A stretch of DNA of 36,429 nt from Planctomycetota bacterium (GCA_030635145.1 DAOVZK010000018.1:1-36429); one strand, 5' to 3'; positions 1 through 8,954 are shown, counted from the first letter of the stretch. Notes: generated from the letters alone by a model not told the origin. Made by a program: numbers and translations.

Positions 1-176
1 ACTCCTATGGTTTGGGGTATCGATATGGGGCGACGGCCTGTCCGCCGACCCCGTCCTATCGTACCCCAACCTCTTTTAACGGGATACGATTCTCCCGATA
101 GGATTGCTCATAGTTTCATTGAAACACCAAATCCCAAAACCCAAGGAATATCCAAGGCACTAGGCGTCAGCCTCTG

Positions 177-207
177 TGTCATGCTCGACCCCGATCGAGC
201 ATCCAGG
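177..207 (-). repeat. REP-like palindrome, family 2, copy A
   Basis: The stem is ATGCTCGA/TCGAGCAT around a short loop, flanked by TGTC on one side and CCAGG on the other. Related copies lie at 8653-8684 and 8927-8954. A T-rich run follows, so on the plus strand it could also act as a weak terminator. Confidence 0.6.
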
Positions 208-246
208 TTTTTTTATATAAGATTCCCGCGTCGTTTTTACATTCCC

Positions 247-273
247 TGGATCCCCGCTTTCGCGAGGATGACA
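247..273 (+). repeat. REP-like palindrome, family 1, copy A
   Basis: This is a 27-bp unit of the form TGGATCC-CCGC-loop-GCGAGGATGACA. Copies with one to three differences lie at 8599-8625 (inverted), 9456-9482 and 9526-9552, with a hybrid copy at 8800-8826. Confidence 0.7.
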
Positions 274-382
274 GAAAAGAAGCTCTTTCCTTCATCGGTT
301 GGATATTCCGGCCAACGGCCGCCCGTTGGGCGTGTTGGATATTGGATATTCAATTGAATGATAACCTATATCCCTAACGGGA

Positions 383-1414
383 TCATTTCCATCGGCCCAT
401 TTTTTCGCCATCGGCTGACCCGCGATTGAAGAAAAACGTCGGAAGGCTCATCATCAGCGAGCGGGGTTTGTAGAGGCTTTCGACTTCTCCGCGGCAGTTG
501 TACCAGCAGCAGGTGCAGTCGTTATTTTTGGAGGCCGTCCGCAGAGCGTCACGAATTTTGTACTGCGTATCGGAAATCAGGTTCGCGATGGGTGTCGGGC
601 GATTCTCAACGCAGATGGCGATGTCGCCGGTCGAATCAATATTGAAAAACGCGCGGCCGGCACGGCAATTAGAAACACCACCATTGAGAAATTCGTCAAA
701 CTTGCCAAGGTAAACCGGGTTGCTCAGAAAATTCTGGTTCCGCTTCCACATATCCAGCAAACGGGGAGAAACCGCACCGTCGCGATGCTCGTACTTTTTC
801 GAGTTGATTTTGCGGTGCCCGTAAGGTTGCACCATGAAGTATGCGTTGCGGTCGGCAGCCATCTTCATGAGGTCTTCGAGATGGTCGATGTTGTCGTCCA
901 GCAAAACGCCCATCACGTTTACCCGCTGATAGTCGTATTTGCGGGCGGCGGAGAAAATTTCGACAGCTTTCCAAGCCTGCTCCCACGCACCGTCCATCCC
1001 GCGAGCAGAGTCGTGCATCGCCGGGTCGCTGTAGTCGATGCTGATCGAAACGCCCCACAAACCCGCAGCCATCACGTCGCGTGCGATTTTTTCGTCCACT
1101 AACCACCCGTTAGTCGTCACGAACGGAAGATGATACTCCGCGATGGCAGCAACGATGTTGGGTAAGTCGGTGCGGAGAAACGGTTCGCCGCCAGCCAACG
1201 ACACGAGCATTGATCCGAAGCTCGCCAGCTTGCGTGCCCCGAGGGCGTAGTCGTCGACGGTGGGTTCAGGGGCCTGGCCCATCGGGTCGTGCCAGTACCC
1301 GCAGAAGCGGCACCGGAAATTGCAACGATACGTCACCTGCCACGCGCACCACAGCGGATGCCCACCAGACCACGTACGAAACAAACTCGCTTTTTTTGCA
1401 AATGAACTTCGCAT
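383..1414 (-). CDS. radical SAM / SPASM-type iron-sulfur enzyme
   Basis: This 343-aa protein is a radical SAM enzyme, binding a 4Fe-4S cluster that cleaves S-adenosylmethionine to start radical chemistry. The cluster motif CNFRCRFC (Cys31, Cys35, Cys38; CX3CX2C) is near the N-terminus, and the SAM-binding GGEP motif is at residues 75-78. A second cysteine set near the C-terminus (Cys250, Cys268, then CTCCWYNC at 300-307) suggests a SPASM-like domain with an auxiliary cluster. Such domains are found in peptide- or protein-modifying enzymes and in relatives of unknown substrate. The start lies 15 bp after the stop of the upstream TPR protein gene, so the two are probably co-transcribed. No precursor peptide is recognisable nearby, so the substrate is unknown. 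The family call is firm. Confidence 0.88.
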   Translation of the reverse strand: MRSSFAKKASLFRTWSGGHPLWCAWQVTYRCNFRCRFCGYWHDPMGQAPEPTVDDYALGARKLASFGSMLVSLAGGEPFLRTDLPNIVAAIAEYHLPFVTTNGWLVDEKIARDVMAAGLWGVSISIDYSDPAMHDSARGMDGAWEQAWKAVEIFSAARKYDYQRVNVMGVLLDDNIDHLEDLMKMAADRNAYFMVQPYGHRKINSKKYEHRDGAVSPRLLDMWKRNQNFLSNPVYLGKFDEFLNGGVSNCRAGRAFFNIDSTGDIAICVENRPTPIANLISDTQYKIRDALRTASKNNDCTCCWYNCRGEVESLYKPRSLMMSLPTFFFNRGSADGEKMGRWK

Positions 1415-1429
1415 ATCAACCGACTGCCG

Positions 1430-3079
1430 CTATTTAGCCTTTTCGCTGAGGGTTTCGTAGTGAATCGCTTCGATCAGGAAACTTTTGCCGCTCACAGCCT
1501 TGGGCGTAACGTTTCGCTTGCCTCGCCACGGAGGTTTGGACTTACGCTTGGTGATTTTTTCGATCGCCTCGCGCAGCTGCATGGCGGAGTAGAATTTTTC
1601 GGGAAATTTCCCCTCCTGCGGGTCAATCTTCCCGCCAAGAAAACCCATCAGTCGATTTTTGACATCTACCACCGGCCCGCCGCCCTCACCCGGTGCAGTA
1701 CCTATCGAAAGCGTAACATTCTGCCCATCTACCTTGGTTACCATCACCGGAAAACAGCGAACCTTGTTGCCCATCTCGCGGAAGATATTCATCGTGCGTG
1801 CAATACCCTCAAGTTTCGGTTTGAACTGATCGGAGGGTAGAAGTTTCAGCGGCGTAAATTTGCACTCGTAAAAATACACCAGTGCGACGAGGGCACCTGG
1901 TTTTAGCGACTGGCGATCAACTCGCCCGGGAAAAATCTGTGAACCGGCTCGCAGAAAAACTTCTTTCGCACCGACGACGACGGAGAGGTCGACTGCAAGG
2001 GCGTTTTCGGTAACGGGAACGCCCACGCCCTGACATAGCTCGATGCGGTCAAACGGCAAGACGGGGAGCAGTTCGGAATCGCTGCGCAGTTTCACGCCCG
2101 GGAACAGCCATGTGGTCGAATTTTTTCTCGGGGTATATGGCGCCGGTTTGATGTACTGCTTGACCATCGCGCGAGCATCTTTGTATATCTTCCCTTGGGA
2201 GGTAGGCCCGGAAACGTTTTTCATCGCCAGCAGCAACATCCCGAACGCATCGCGCGAATTCGGCATCAGATTCAATACCGCGATATTTTCCTTTAGAGCA
2301 TCTTCATCGCGTTTGAGATTCCGCAACGCCATCGCCCTTGCCTGATGAAACGCTGCGATTTGCGGTAACTGCGTGGCGCACTCCCTGAAGTAGCTCTCAG
2401 CTGCCGCGTTATTACCCTCGCGAAGTTTTGTCAGCCCCATCAGATATTTTCGCAGCAGCGGATCGGCCCAGCTTTGGGAGGCTTTTGCAAGCGTACGATT
2501 GCCCGTCGCCAGCAACGCCTTACGCTTGCGTTTTGATCCGCCGTCTTCCTTCTTCTCCAAACGTTTGGCCTCGCGAAATTTTTCCTTGGCAGCCTTCATG
2601 TGGCACAAAAAAGTCGTCCGCCGCCTAGTGAAATCCGCAGGTGCGAACCACTTTCCCCCGACCTTGCGTTTTTGTTCATGCGAGAGCATGCGGTAATGTT
2701 TAATCTGCTTTTTGAACTTGTCGTTGCCCTTGGGCGATAACCGCAGCAACATATACAGGAAAGATTCCGGCCGCGCTGCATTTTTGATTGTAACAGTAGT
2801 AACCATCACGGTTTTGGGGGGCTTAGTTTTTTTCGGCTTCGGGGTGGGCTTAACTGGTGGTTTGGGTTTTGGAACCGCGGGAGATTTAGGTTTGGGGGCG
2901 GGTTGAATTTTCGGAGCGGGTTTGACTGTCTTTTTCGCCGGCTGAGAGGTTGCGGCCTTGCTCGGGCGGGTCGTCGGTGCCTTGGGGGCGGCTGGATTTG
3001 CTGCAAAGGCAACAAACGGCGACATCAAGATCACCAGCAGTATTGAACACCAGCCATGTTTGAAGGTAGAATTAGACAT
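1430..3079 (-). CDS. exported TPR protein with degenerate trypsin-like domain
   Basis: I chose the ATG at 3079, giving 549 aa, because it opens directly onto a signal peptide (basic start, hydrophobic core, cleavage after AFA near residue 27). An in-frame start at 3223 would add a poorly protein-like leader. Residues about 28-92 are a Pro/Lys/Ala-rich linker of PKP and PAPK repeats, probably periplasmic or wall-spanning. A lysine- and arginine-rich helical part follows, with TPR-like helices around 205-285. The last 200 residues contain GEGGGPVVD, which matches the GxSGGP active-site loop of trypsin/V8-like peptidases but has Gly where the catalytic Ser should be. It is therefore probably a pseudoprotease or binding module. 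It precedes the radical SAM gene in an apparent operon and diverges from the gene at 3250. The specific role is unknown. Confidence 0.7.
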   Translation of the reverse strand: MSNSTFKHGWCSILLVILMSPFVAFAANPAAPKAPTTRPSKAATSQPAKKTVKPAPKIQPAPKPKSPAVPKPKPPVKPTPKPKKTKPPKTVMVTTVTIKNAARPESFLYMLLRLSPKGNDKFKKQIKHYRMLSHEQKRKVGGKWFAPADFTRRRTTFLCHMKAAKEKFREAKRLEKKEDGGSKRKRKALLATGNRTLAKASQSWADPLLRKYLMGLTKLREGNNAAAESYFRECATQLPQIAAFHQARAMALRNLKRDEDALKENIAVLNLMPNSRDAFGMLLLAMKNVSGPTSQGKIYKDARAMVKQYIKPAPYTPRKNSTTWLFPGVKLRSDSELLPVLPFDRIELCQGVGVPVTENALAVDLSVVVGAKEVFLRAGSQIFPGRVDRQSLKPGALVALVYFYECKFTPLKLLPSDQFKPKLEGIARTMNIFREMGNKVRCFPVMVTKVDGQNVTLSIGTAPGEGGGPVVDVKNRLMGFLGGKIDPQEGKFPEKFYSAMQLREAIEKITKRKSKPPWRGKRNVTPKAVSGKSFLIEAIHYETLSEKAK

Positions 3080-3249
3080 AACAAACAGGATAATAAGGCA
3101 ATTCGCTCTTAAAAGGCAAGATAGAATTCTGACGACAAACCTCTTGCTGCCAGGGGGTTTGAAGTTTATTGTATACCGGTTATCCCATATCGGGGTCGAG
3201 CTGAAAATAATAAATGTTAACAAATGTCTTTACAGCAAAGGCTGAGCAA

Positions 3250-4599
3250 ATGAAACATGTGAAATTATCGTGCGTTGTTGTGGTTACTTTCCTCATGGTT
3301 GGCCTGCTTGCGGGTTTTGCAATAGGTGCCGATGCGGCATCCGACGCCCCTGCAAAAGCAAGCAAACTGTGGAAACAAGATTGCAGCAGCAAGGTCGGAA
3401 GCAAAGAATACAAAGAATCTCGCAGCCAGCTGAAAGGGCTAATCGGTTCGCTTTCCGAATCTGAGTGGGTTCCGGTAGCCACTGCCCTTATGCAGCGAGG
3501 CGCCGACGATTCCACAAATGCCGCCGCCCTGAGCCTCTTCGGGGAAGACGCCATCAGCCCAGACGCTGTCAAAACGATTCTCGCAAACCAGAACCGCACC
3601 TGGCCACAACGTGTACTGTTGCAAACCTGCTACCGATTCATCCGCCCGGACTGCTCCGGTAAGATATCGAAAAAAAATCGGCTTCAGATGATTGAGGCAC
3701 TGGCGGGTCATATTGCAACGCTCACCAAACAGCAGAAGGTAAGCTACGGTGAGGAAAGATTGATGTCGCATCTGATTCAGTCGGCACTGAGTCGCTACGC
3801 CGGGCAGGAAAAAACCGTTCCGCAGATGAATATGCTATCTGAAACAATGCACGCCTACGCGACAGCCAAAGGCCCAAAGGATATGCTCGCAAAATCTATC
3901 ACCGACTGGATGAAGATGGAAAATTCCAACAGTTTGAAAATCGTTACCGAGCAGCAGGCGGTGCTGTTGCTGGGACACTGGAATCCAATCGTCCGCGTTA
4001 AGGCGTCGCACTATCTTGCATCGCAGGTCAGAAAAGACAAAGCTGTCGGCGATCGGGTTATGCTGATTTTAAACGATCCGCGTGACGAAGTTGTCGCCTC
4101 TGCCGTGGGTGTTTTCGAACTGGCGTGCAGCTACAAACCCAAGGTCGTCATTAAAAAAATGGTCGAGCTGCTGACGTCGCCAAAATCTCGTGTCGTTGTA
4201 CAACAGGCTGCCGCCAACACGCTTATCGCACATTCTGACGAGGCACAAACCACGGTCGACATGCTGCTCGACGCCCTGTCGAATAGCAAAGTCAAACCCG
4301 GACCGAAACGCACGAAGGCTATCCTCGAGACGCTGAGCTATCTCATTCACCCCCAATCACCGCCCAGCCAAAAACAGCGTTTGCGGGATGTAGCGGTTTA
4401 CTATCTCGAGTTTCAGGCACCGAACAACCAGCCCGAAGGCCCCGAGCGTGCCGAGGGTGCATTGAAGGCGCTTGAGGCATTGGGCAGCTACGCCAAACCG
4501 GCCGTGCCGAACATCAAACGTTATCGAGATCAGCAAGCCGACCGATTCATGAAACAGAATATCGACCGGCGTGTGCTTCCATCTATTGAAACGCCCTGA
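3250..4599 (+). CDS. exported HEAT-like repeat protein, unknown function
   Basis: The start at 3250 gives 449 aa and places the first Met directly before a signal peptide with a long hydrophobic core that ends in GADAASDA. AAAGG lies about 9 nt upstream. An in-frame alternative at 3214 adds 12 residues without purpose. The mature part is alpha-helical with repeated patterns such as DPRDEVVASAVGVFEL and KSRVVVQQAAANTLIA, typical of HEAT/armadillo-like scaffolds that bind other proteins. No catalytic motif is seen. It is transcribed away from the TPR/pseudoprotease gene across a 170-bp divergent region, which suggests linked regulation. I do not recognise a named family. Confidence 0.7.
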   Translation: MKHVKLSCVVVVTFLMVGLLAGFAIGADAASDAPAKASKLWKQDCSSKVGSKEYKESRSQLKGLIGSLSESEWVPVATALMQRGADDSTNAAALSLFGEDAISPDAVKTILANQNRTWPQRVLLQTCYRFIRPDCSGKISKKNRLQMIEALAGHIATLTKQQKVSYGEERLMSHLIQSALSRYAGQEKTVPQMNMLSETMHAYATAKGPKDMLAKSITDWMKMENSNSLKIVTEQQAVLLLGHWNPIVRVKASHYLASQVRKDKAVGDRVMLILNDPRDEVVASAVGVFELACSYKPKVVIKKMVELLTSPKSRVVVQQAAANTLIAHSDEAQTTVDMLLDALSNSKVKPGPKRTKAILETLSYLIHPQSPPSQKQRLRDVAVYYLEFQAPNNQPEGPERAEGALKALEALGSYAKPAVPNIKRYRDQQADRFMKQNIDRRVLPSIETP

Positions 4600-4602
4600 T
4601 GC

Positions 4603-4760
4603 CAAAATCCTAAACGATATCGAATGTTCAAAATTCAAATTTTCAAAACAAAAACGTTTATCTCCCATCTGTTATTGTTTTAGATTTTGGCAATTTTAAT
4701 TTCGCCCAACTGGCGTCCATATGGACGTATTTGTTTAGGATTACGATATTCAGATTTCGG
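4603..4760. repeat. AT-rich palindromic intergenic element, copy 1
   Basis: The element has CCTAAAC at 4609-4615 and its inverse GTTTAGG at 4733-4739. The words ATATCGAATGTT (4617-4628) and CGTATTTGTTTAGGATT (4726-4742) recur in the same order at 28009-28020 and 28095-28111. This marks a dispersed element of roughly 150 bp. It lies between the HEAT-like gene and lepA and may carry processing or termination signals. Confidence 0.6.
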
Positions 4761-4827
4761 GTTTTTAAATATGTAGTCCTCGATTCGTGGGGGTTAAAAA
4801 ATTCACAACTGTTCGGATTTGTAAAAT

Positions 4828-6624
4828 ATGAACCAAGATCACATAAGAAATTTTTCAATCATAGCACACATTGACCACGGTAAAAGTACACTTGCCGACC
4901 GCATGCTCCTGCGCTGCGGCGCAATTACCGACCGCGAATTCCACAACCAGCTTCTCGACGACATGGAACTCGAACGCGAACGCGGAATCACCATCAAAGC
5001 CTCCGCCGTTACCATGAACTACGAGCTTGACGGTGAAAAATACATGCTCAACATGATCGATACACCTGGGCATGTGGATTTTCATTACGAGGTTTCGCGG
5101 TCGCTGGCAGCCTGCGACGGGGGATTGCTGGTGGTTGACGCGGCACAGGGAGTGGAGGCGCAGACCGTGGCCAACGCATACATGGCCGACAACTCCAAGC
5201 TCCCACTCGTCCCGATCATCAACAAAATTGACCTACCGGCGGCTCGGCCTGAAGATGTGGCGATGGAAGTCGAGCATCTAATTGCCACACCAGCCGAAGA
5301 TTGCATTTTCACGTCGGCTAAGACAGGGCAGGGCGTCGACGACATGCTGCAAGCAATCGTCAAGCAGCTACCACCACCAGCCGGGGATCCGAAAGGCAAA
5401 ACCCGGGCACTTATTTTCGACAGCACGCACGACGAATATCGCGGTGTGGTTATTTACGTCCGCGTGGTCGACGGAAAACTCGCCATCGGTGATAAAATTC
5501 GCATGATGGGCACGAAAGACACGTACCAGATAAACAACCTCGGAAAATTCACCCCGAAACCCGTCGAAGTAAAATCGATGTCCGCTGGTGAGGTGGGGTA
5601 CGTTGTGGCAAACATTCGCGAGCTTGCGTCGGTGCATGTCGGTGATACGATAACCATGGAACTCGACCAGGCCGCCAAACCGCTTCCCGGATATCACCCC
5701 CCGCAGCACATGGTATTCAGCGATTTCTACCCCGGCCCGTCCACGCAATTTGCCGATATGCGAGACGCACTCGAAAAACTGGTGCTCAACGATTCGTCGC
5801 TGACGTATTCGGCGATCAGCTCGGAGGCGTTGGGGTTTGGTTTCCGTTGCGGATTCCTCGGAATGCTGCACATGGAAATCGTGCAGGAACGTTTGGAACG
5901 GGAACATGATATTGAGGTTGTGCAGACGGCCCCGACGGTACCGTACGAAGTTCTGACAACCGACGGAGCAGTAACAGAAGTAGACTCGGCCGGGGACTTA
6001 CCCGACGCGAACTACCTCGAGGAAATCCGCGAGCCAATCGTCAAGGCCAACCTCATATGCCCGTCAGATTCCATCGGAACCGTCATGCAGCTGGCCGAGG
6101 ATCGCAGGGCTATCTACAAGGCGACCGAATATCTCTCCAGCGACCGCGTGATTTTGACATACGAAATTCCGCTGGCCGAAATCATCTATGACTTCTACGA
6201 CAAACTCAAAAGCGCCACCCGCGGTTACGGAACCATGGACTTTGAAATCATCGAGTATCGCGCCAACGACCTTGTGAAGCTCGACATCCTGGTGAACAAC
6301 AACAAAGTCGAGGCATTGTCGGTGATTGTTCACCGCAGCAAGGCCGACCCGCGAGGGCGAGGGTTGATACAGCGGTTGCGGAAGGAAATTTCGCGGCACC
6401 AGTTTGAGATTCCGCTTCAGGCGGCCATCGGCACGAAGGTTATCGCCCGCGAAACGATCACGGCACTGCGGAAAAACGTAACGGCGAAATGCTACGGCGG
6501 TGACGTGTCGCGAAAACGTAAACTGCTCGAAAAGCAAAAAAAAGGCAAAAAACGAATGAAAATGGTCGGGAACGTGGAAATTCCGCAAAAGGCATTTATG
6601 GCTGTCCTCGATCCGGGCGATTGA
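4828..6624 (+). CDS. lepA: elongation factor 4 (LepA), ribosomal back-translocase GTPase
   Basis: LepA is a 598-aa translational GTPase that acts on the elongating ribosome and on 30S biogenesis. The length is normal. The G1 motif AHIDHGKST is at residues 13-21, RGIT (switch I) at 52-55, and DTPGH, NKID and SAKTG follow in order. The protein ends in the basic LepA-specific C-terminal domain (KKGKKRMKMVG then IPQKAF). The start at 4828 matches the conserved N-terminus (IRNFSIIAHIDHG). No Shine-Dalgarno sequence is visible, and the leader is AT-rich. The gene stands alone, and a hairpin element begins one base after its stop codon. Confidence 0.98.
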   Translation: MNQDHIRNFSIIAHIDHGKSTLADRMLLRCGAITDREFHNQLLDDMELERERGITIKASAVTMNYELDGEKYMLNMIDTPGHVDFHYEVSRSLAACDGGLLVVDAAQGVEAQTVANAYMADNSKLPLVPIINKIDLPAARPEDVAMEVEHLIATPAEDCIFTSAKTGQGVDDMLQAIVKQLPPPAGDPKGKTRALIFDSTHDEYRGVVIYVRVVDGKLAIGDKIRMMGTKDTYQINNLGKFTPKPVEVKSMSAGEVGYVVANIRELASVHVGDTITMELDQAAKPLPGYHPPQHMVFSDFYPGPSTQFADMRDALEKLVLNDSSLTYSAISSEALGFGFRCGFLGMLHMEIVQERLEREHDIEVVQTAPTVPYEVLTTDGAVTEVDSAGDLPDANYLEEIREPIVKANLICPSDSIGTVMQLAEDRRAIYKATEYLSSDRVILTYEIPLAEIIYDFYDKLKSATRGYGTMDFEIIEYRANDLVKLDILVNNNKVEALSVIVHRSKADPRGRGLIQRLRKEISRHQFEIPLQAAIGTKVIARETITALRKNVTAKCYGGDVSRKRKLLEKQKKGKKRMKMVGNVEIPQKAFMAVLDPGD

Positions 6625-6625
6625 T

Positions 6626-6790
6626 TAGAAGCTGTTTCAAAACCTGCTTTCGTCGCGAGGCCGAGGAATTTTTTGATCTGGCAAGGAAGCAAAAAGGTTG
6701 CATATTATAGGATATTCCGCCTTTTTGCTGACGAAGCCAGAGCGGAAAATAACCGGCCGCAGTAGAAATGAGGTTTTGAAACAGCTTCTA
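6626..6790. mobile_element. MITE-like hairpin element with 20-bp perfect terminal inverted repeats
   Basis: The ends 6626-6645 and 6771-6790 are exact inverted repeats of 20 bp, reading TAGAAGCTGTTTCAAAACCT inward from each side. A second inverted pair, GCAAAAAGG and CCTTTTTGC, sits near the centre, so most of the 165 bp can fold as one long imperfect hairpin. Both ends carry TA, compatible with a TA target duplication as made by Tc1/mariner-IS630-type transposases. There is no transposase inside. It begins one base after the lepA stop codon and may double as its terminator. Confidence 0.65.
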
Positions 6791-6841
6791 GGTAACAGAG
6801 ACGATAGGGTACGAAACATTTTATGGGAAGGAGTTATTGTT

Positions 6842-7255
6842 ATGAAACTGGTAAGAATAGTGGCTGCAACTGTAGCGGTAACAATTTTTGGTGCTGTTGT
6901 TGGGGGCCTGACGTGCGGATGGCTTTTTAATTGGGTGTATGAGCTCGAACCAACTAATGTCTGGAAACCTATGGACGGTCCACCTGGTGTCATTTTTCTG
7001 GTGGGCTGTTTAGTTATGAACCTGATTCTGGTTTTAGTCTATGCGTTGCTCAATAAAGGCATTCCGGGTTCTAACAGACTTGTCAAGGGACTGATATTCG
7101 GCCTGTGCGTCTGGGCAGTTGGGATGCTTCCTGGAATGTTTGCAACATTTGTATTTATGACCGTAGCGATACCTGCGGTGATATATATGGCCGTGATGGG
7201 CCTGATTTTAACACCACTGAAAGGCTTGATCATCGCCGCCATCTATGGAAAATAG
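6842..7255 (+). CDS. small integral membrane protein, four predicted TM helices
   Basis: This 137-aa protein is almost entirely hydrophobic. Its four membrane segments lie at about residues 3-28, 47-67, 80-108 and 110-130. The start at 6842 is chosen over 6698 because AAGGAG lies at 6828-6833, eight bases upstream, while the longer frame would run through the hairpin element. No catalytic motif or named family is recognised. It lies 34 bp upstream of the deoxyhypusine-synthase-like gene on the same strand and may be co-transcribed with it. It is probably a cytoplasmic membrane protein. Confidence 0.7.
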   Translation: MKLVRIVAATVAVTIFGAVVGGLTCGWLFNWVYELEPTNVWKPMDGPPGVIFLVGCLVMNLILVLVYALLNKGIPGSNRLVKGLIFGLCVWAVGMLPGMFATFVFMTVAIPAVIYMAVMGLILTPLKGLIIAAIYGK

Positions 7256-7289
7256 AAGGTCTTGCCAGAATTTGTAACCAGAGGTTAAT

Positions 7290-8396
7290 ATGCCATACGA
7301 TAAACTCGACGGCCGAAAGTTGAAAGTTGCGCCAATCTCGAAGCGTAAAAGCTACATCGAGATCGAAACAACAGCGGTCGACCCCATCGCCACTCCGCCG
7401 AAAATAACCTCGCCAGTGCTGCAAAAGCAAATGGACGCTCTGCGTGAACGCATCATCGCAGCCCGCAATAGTGGTGCGTCAGTGATGTTGGCGTACGGGG
7501 CGCATCTCATCAAAAACGGCGGTGGGTTGTTGGTTAAATGGTTAGTCGAGAACGGATGGGTCACGCATGTCGCCACGCAAGGGGCGGGTATCATTCACGA
7601 CTGGGAATTTTCGTTCTGCGGTGTCTCCAGCGAATCTGTTAAGGACAACGCGCCAGTCGGAAAGTTCGGATCATGGGACGAAACCGGATTCGCCGTCAAC
7701 CTCGCCGCTCTTGCAGCCGGGGCAGAAGGCATCGGGCTCGGTGAATCCATCGGCAAACTCATCGCCGAGGACGGTCTTACGCTGCCCGACCCACAGACGC
7801 TCGCCAAGCAAATCAGCGACGCCCCATGTGACGAGCTCACCGCTGGTCGTGCTGACCTGTTGCAACTGATGGAAACGTTCGACATTCCCGGTGGGAAGCT
7901 GCACTTAAAACACCCCAATAAAAAGTACTCGGTTCCAGCTGCCTGCTACAACGCCAAAGTTCCCATGACCGTTCATCCGGGAATCGGTTACGATATCTAC
8001 GTTAACCATCCGATGTTTAGCGGTGCGGGAATCGGGCGAAGCAGCGGAACGGATGCGAGAATTTTCGCCAACAGTTGCCTGAATCTTACTGGTGGTGTTT
8101 ATCTTTCGGTTGGCTCGGCGATCATGAGTCCGCAGGTTTTCGAGAAAGCCTTCAGTGCCGCCAACAATATCCTGCAGCAGCAAAACAAACCTTTCATCCA
8201 CGACCATTACATCGGCATTGTGGATATTCAGGACGGTGGGGACTGGGACTGGACAGCCGGCGAGCCGCCGAAAGATCACCCGGCGTATTACCTGCGATTC
8301 TGCAAGTCGTTTTATCGCATGGGCGGAACGGTAGATTATCTCTGCGACGACAATCGCGTGATCTTGGCGAACCTGATATCGCAGCTGAATTCGTAA
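7290..8396 (+). CDS. deoxyhypusine-synthase-like protein, function uncertain
   Basis: This 368-aa soluble protein carries GAHLIKNGGG (70-79) and TQGAGIIHDWEF (96-107), and near the C-terminus the block GSAIMSPQVFEKA. The pattern resembles a conserved but mostly uncharacterised bacterial family related to deoxyhypusine-synthase folds (NAD-binding, Rossmann-like). I recall this resemblance and have not tested it. I do not see the canonical DHS lysine motif, and bacteria lack eIF5A, so a hypusine-forming role is not implied. The start is supported by AGAGG about seven bases upstream of the ATG at 7290. The upstream neighbour is a small membrane protein, and the downstream DNA is a repeat field. 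The enzyme substrate is unknown. Confidence 0.5.
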   Translation: MPYDKLDGRKLKVAPISKRKSYIEIETTAVDPIATPPKITSPVLQKQMDALRERIIAARNSGASVMLAYGAHLIKNGGGLLVKWLVENGWVTHVATQGAGIIHDWEFSFCGVSSESVKDNAPVGKFGSWDETGFAVNLAALAAGAEGIGLGESIGKLIAEDGLTLPDPQTLAKQISDAPCDELTAGRADLLQLMETFDIPGGKLHLKHPNKKYSVPAACYNAKVPMTVHPGIGYDIYVNHPMFSGAGIGRSSGTDARIFANSCLNLTGGVYLSVGSAIMSPQVFEKAFSAANNILQQQNKPFIHDHYIGIVDIQDGGDWDWTAGEPPKDHPAYYLRFCKSFYRMGGTVDYLCDDNRVILANLISQLNS

Positions 8397-8598
8397 GCCC
8401 GTCAAAAATCAGGTAGATAGTAGGCCGGGTCTTGCCCCGGCATCTATTCCCTAGCCCGGTAGCACCGGTGGGTCATAGCACGACAGGCGATAAGGGGAAA
8501 AATTGAACCACTGATAAACACGGATAAACACTGATTGTTTGTATTTGTAGGGTCGGCCATTGCCGACCACCGGCGACGCCGGGGGTATTCTTCTTTTC

Positions 8599-8625
8599 TG
8601 TCATCCTCGCGCAGGCGGGGATCCA
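8599..8625 (-). repeat. REP-like palindrome, family 1, copy B
   Basis: This is an inverted copy of the 27-bp unit at 247-273 and nearly identical to 9526-9552. Confidence 0.7.
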
Positions 8626-8652
8626 GTGGGCAGAGAAGCGGCACGGGAAAGC

Positions 8653-8684
8653 GACTGGATGCCCGGTCGTGGCCGAGCATGACA
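8653..8684 (+). repeat. REP-like palindrome, family 2, copy B
   Basis: The unit begins ACTGGATGC and ends GCATGACA around an imperfect GC-rich stem. It is related to 177-207 (inverted) and 8927-8954. Confidence 0.6.
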
Positions 8685-8799
8685 CAGGGGAGAAAAACGT
8701 GGTTGCAAACTCCGCAACCACGGCACCCGGCCATGAAAGAATTAAATGTCCAATGCCCAACACGGAATATCCAACAGATGAAGTAAAGAGCCTCTTTTC

Positions 8800-8826
8800 T
8801 GTCATCCCCGCCTTCGCGAGCATAAC
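8800..8826 (-). repeat. REP-like palindrome, hybrid copy
   Basis: The left half matches family 1 (TGTCATCCCCGCC) while the right half (GCGAGCATAACA) resembles family 2. This suggests recombination between copies. Confidence 0.5.
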
Positions 8827-8926
8827 ACCGGCGTTGCCGGTGTTAATAATGCATCCAGGCGCTTTACAACGTCATACCGAAGGTCCCGACTTGTCGGGAT
8901 TGCCACTCCCGATTTATCGGGATTCA

Positions 8927-8954
8927 CTGGATGCCAGATCGAGTCTGGCATGAC
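8927..8954 (+). repeat. REP-like palindrome, family 2, copy C
   Basis: A GCCAGA-loop-TCTGGC stem sits inside the CTGGAT...ATGACA frame shared by both families. Confidence 0.65.

Larger units (their letters stand above)
1..382. other. repeat-rich non-coding stretch
   Basis: I see no convincing gene here. The only long open frame crosses two palindromic repeats (177-207 and 247-273) and has no protein-like composition. The stretch also holds a run of T after the first palindrome (207-216) and a tail near 300-357 built of GGATATT-type words that recurs in part near 8748-8778. It reads as the downstream end of the minus-strand radical SAM gene plus accumulated short dispersed repeats. Confidence 0.6.
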
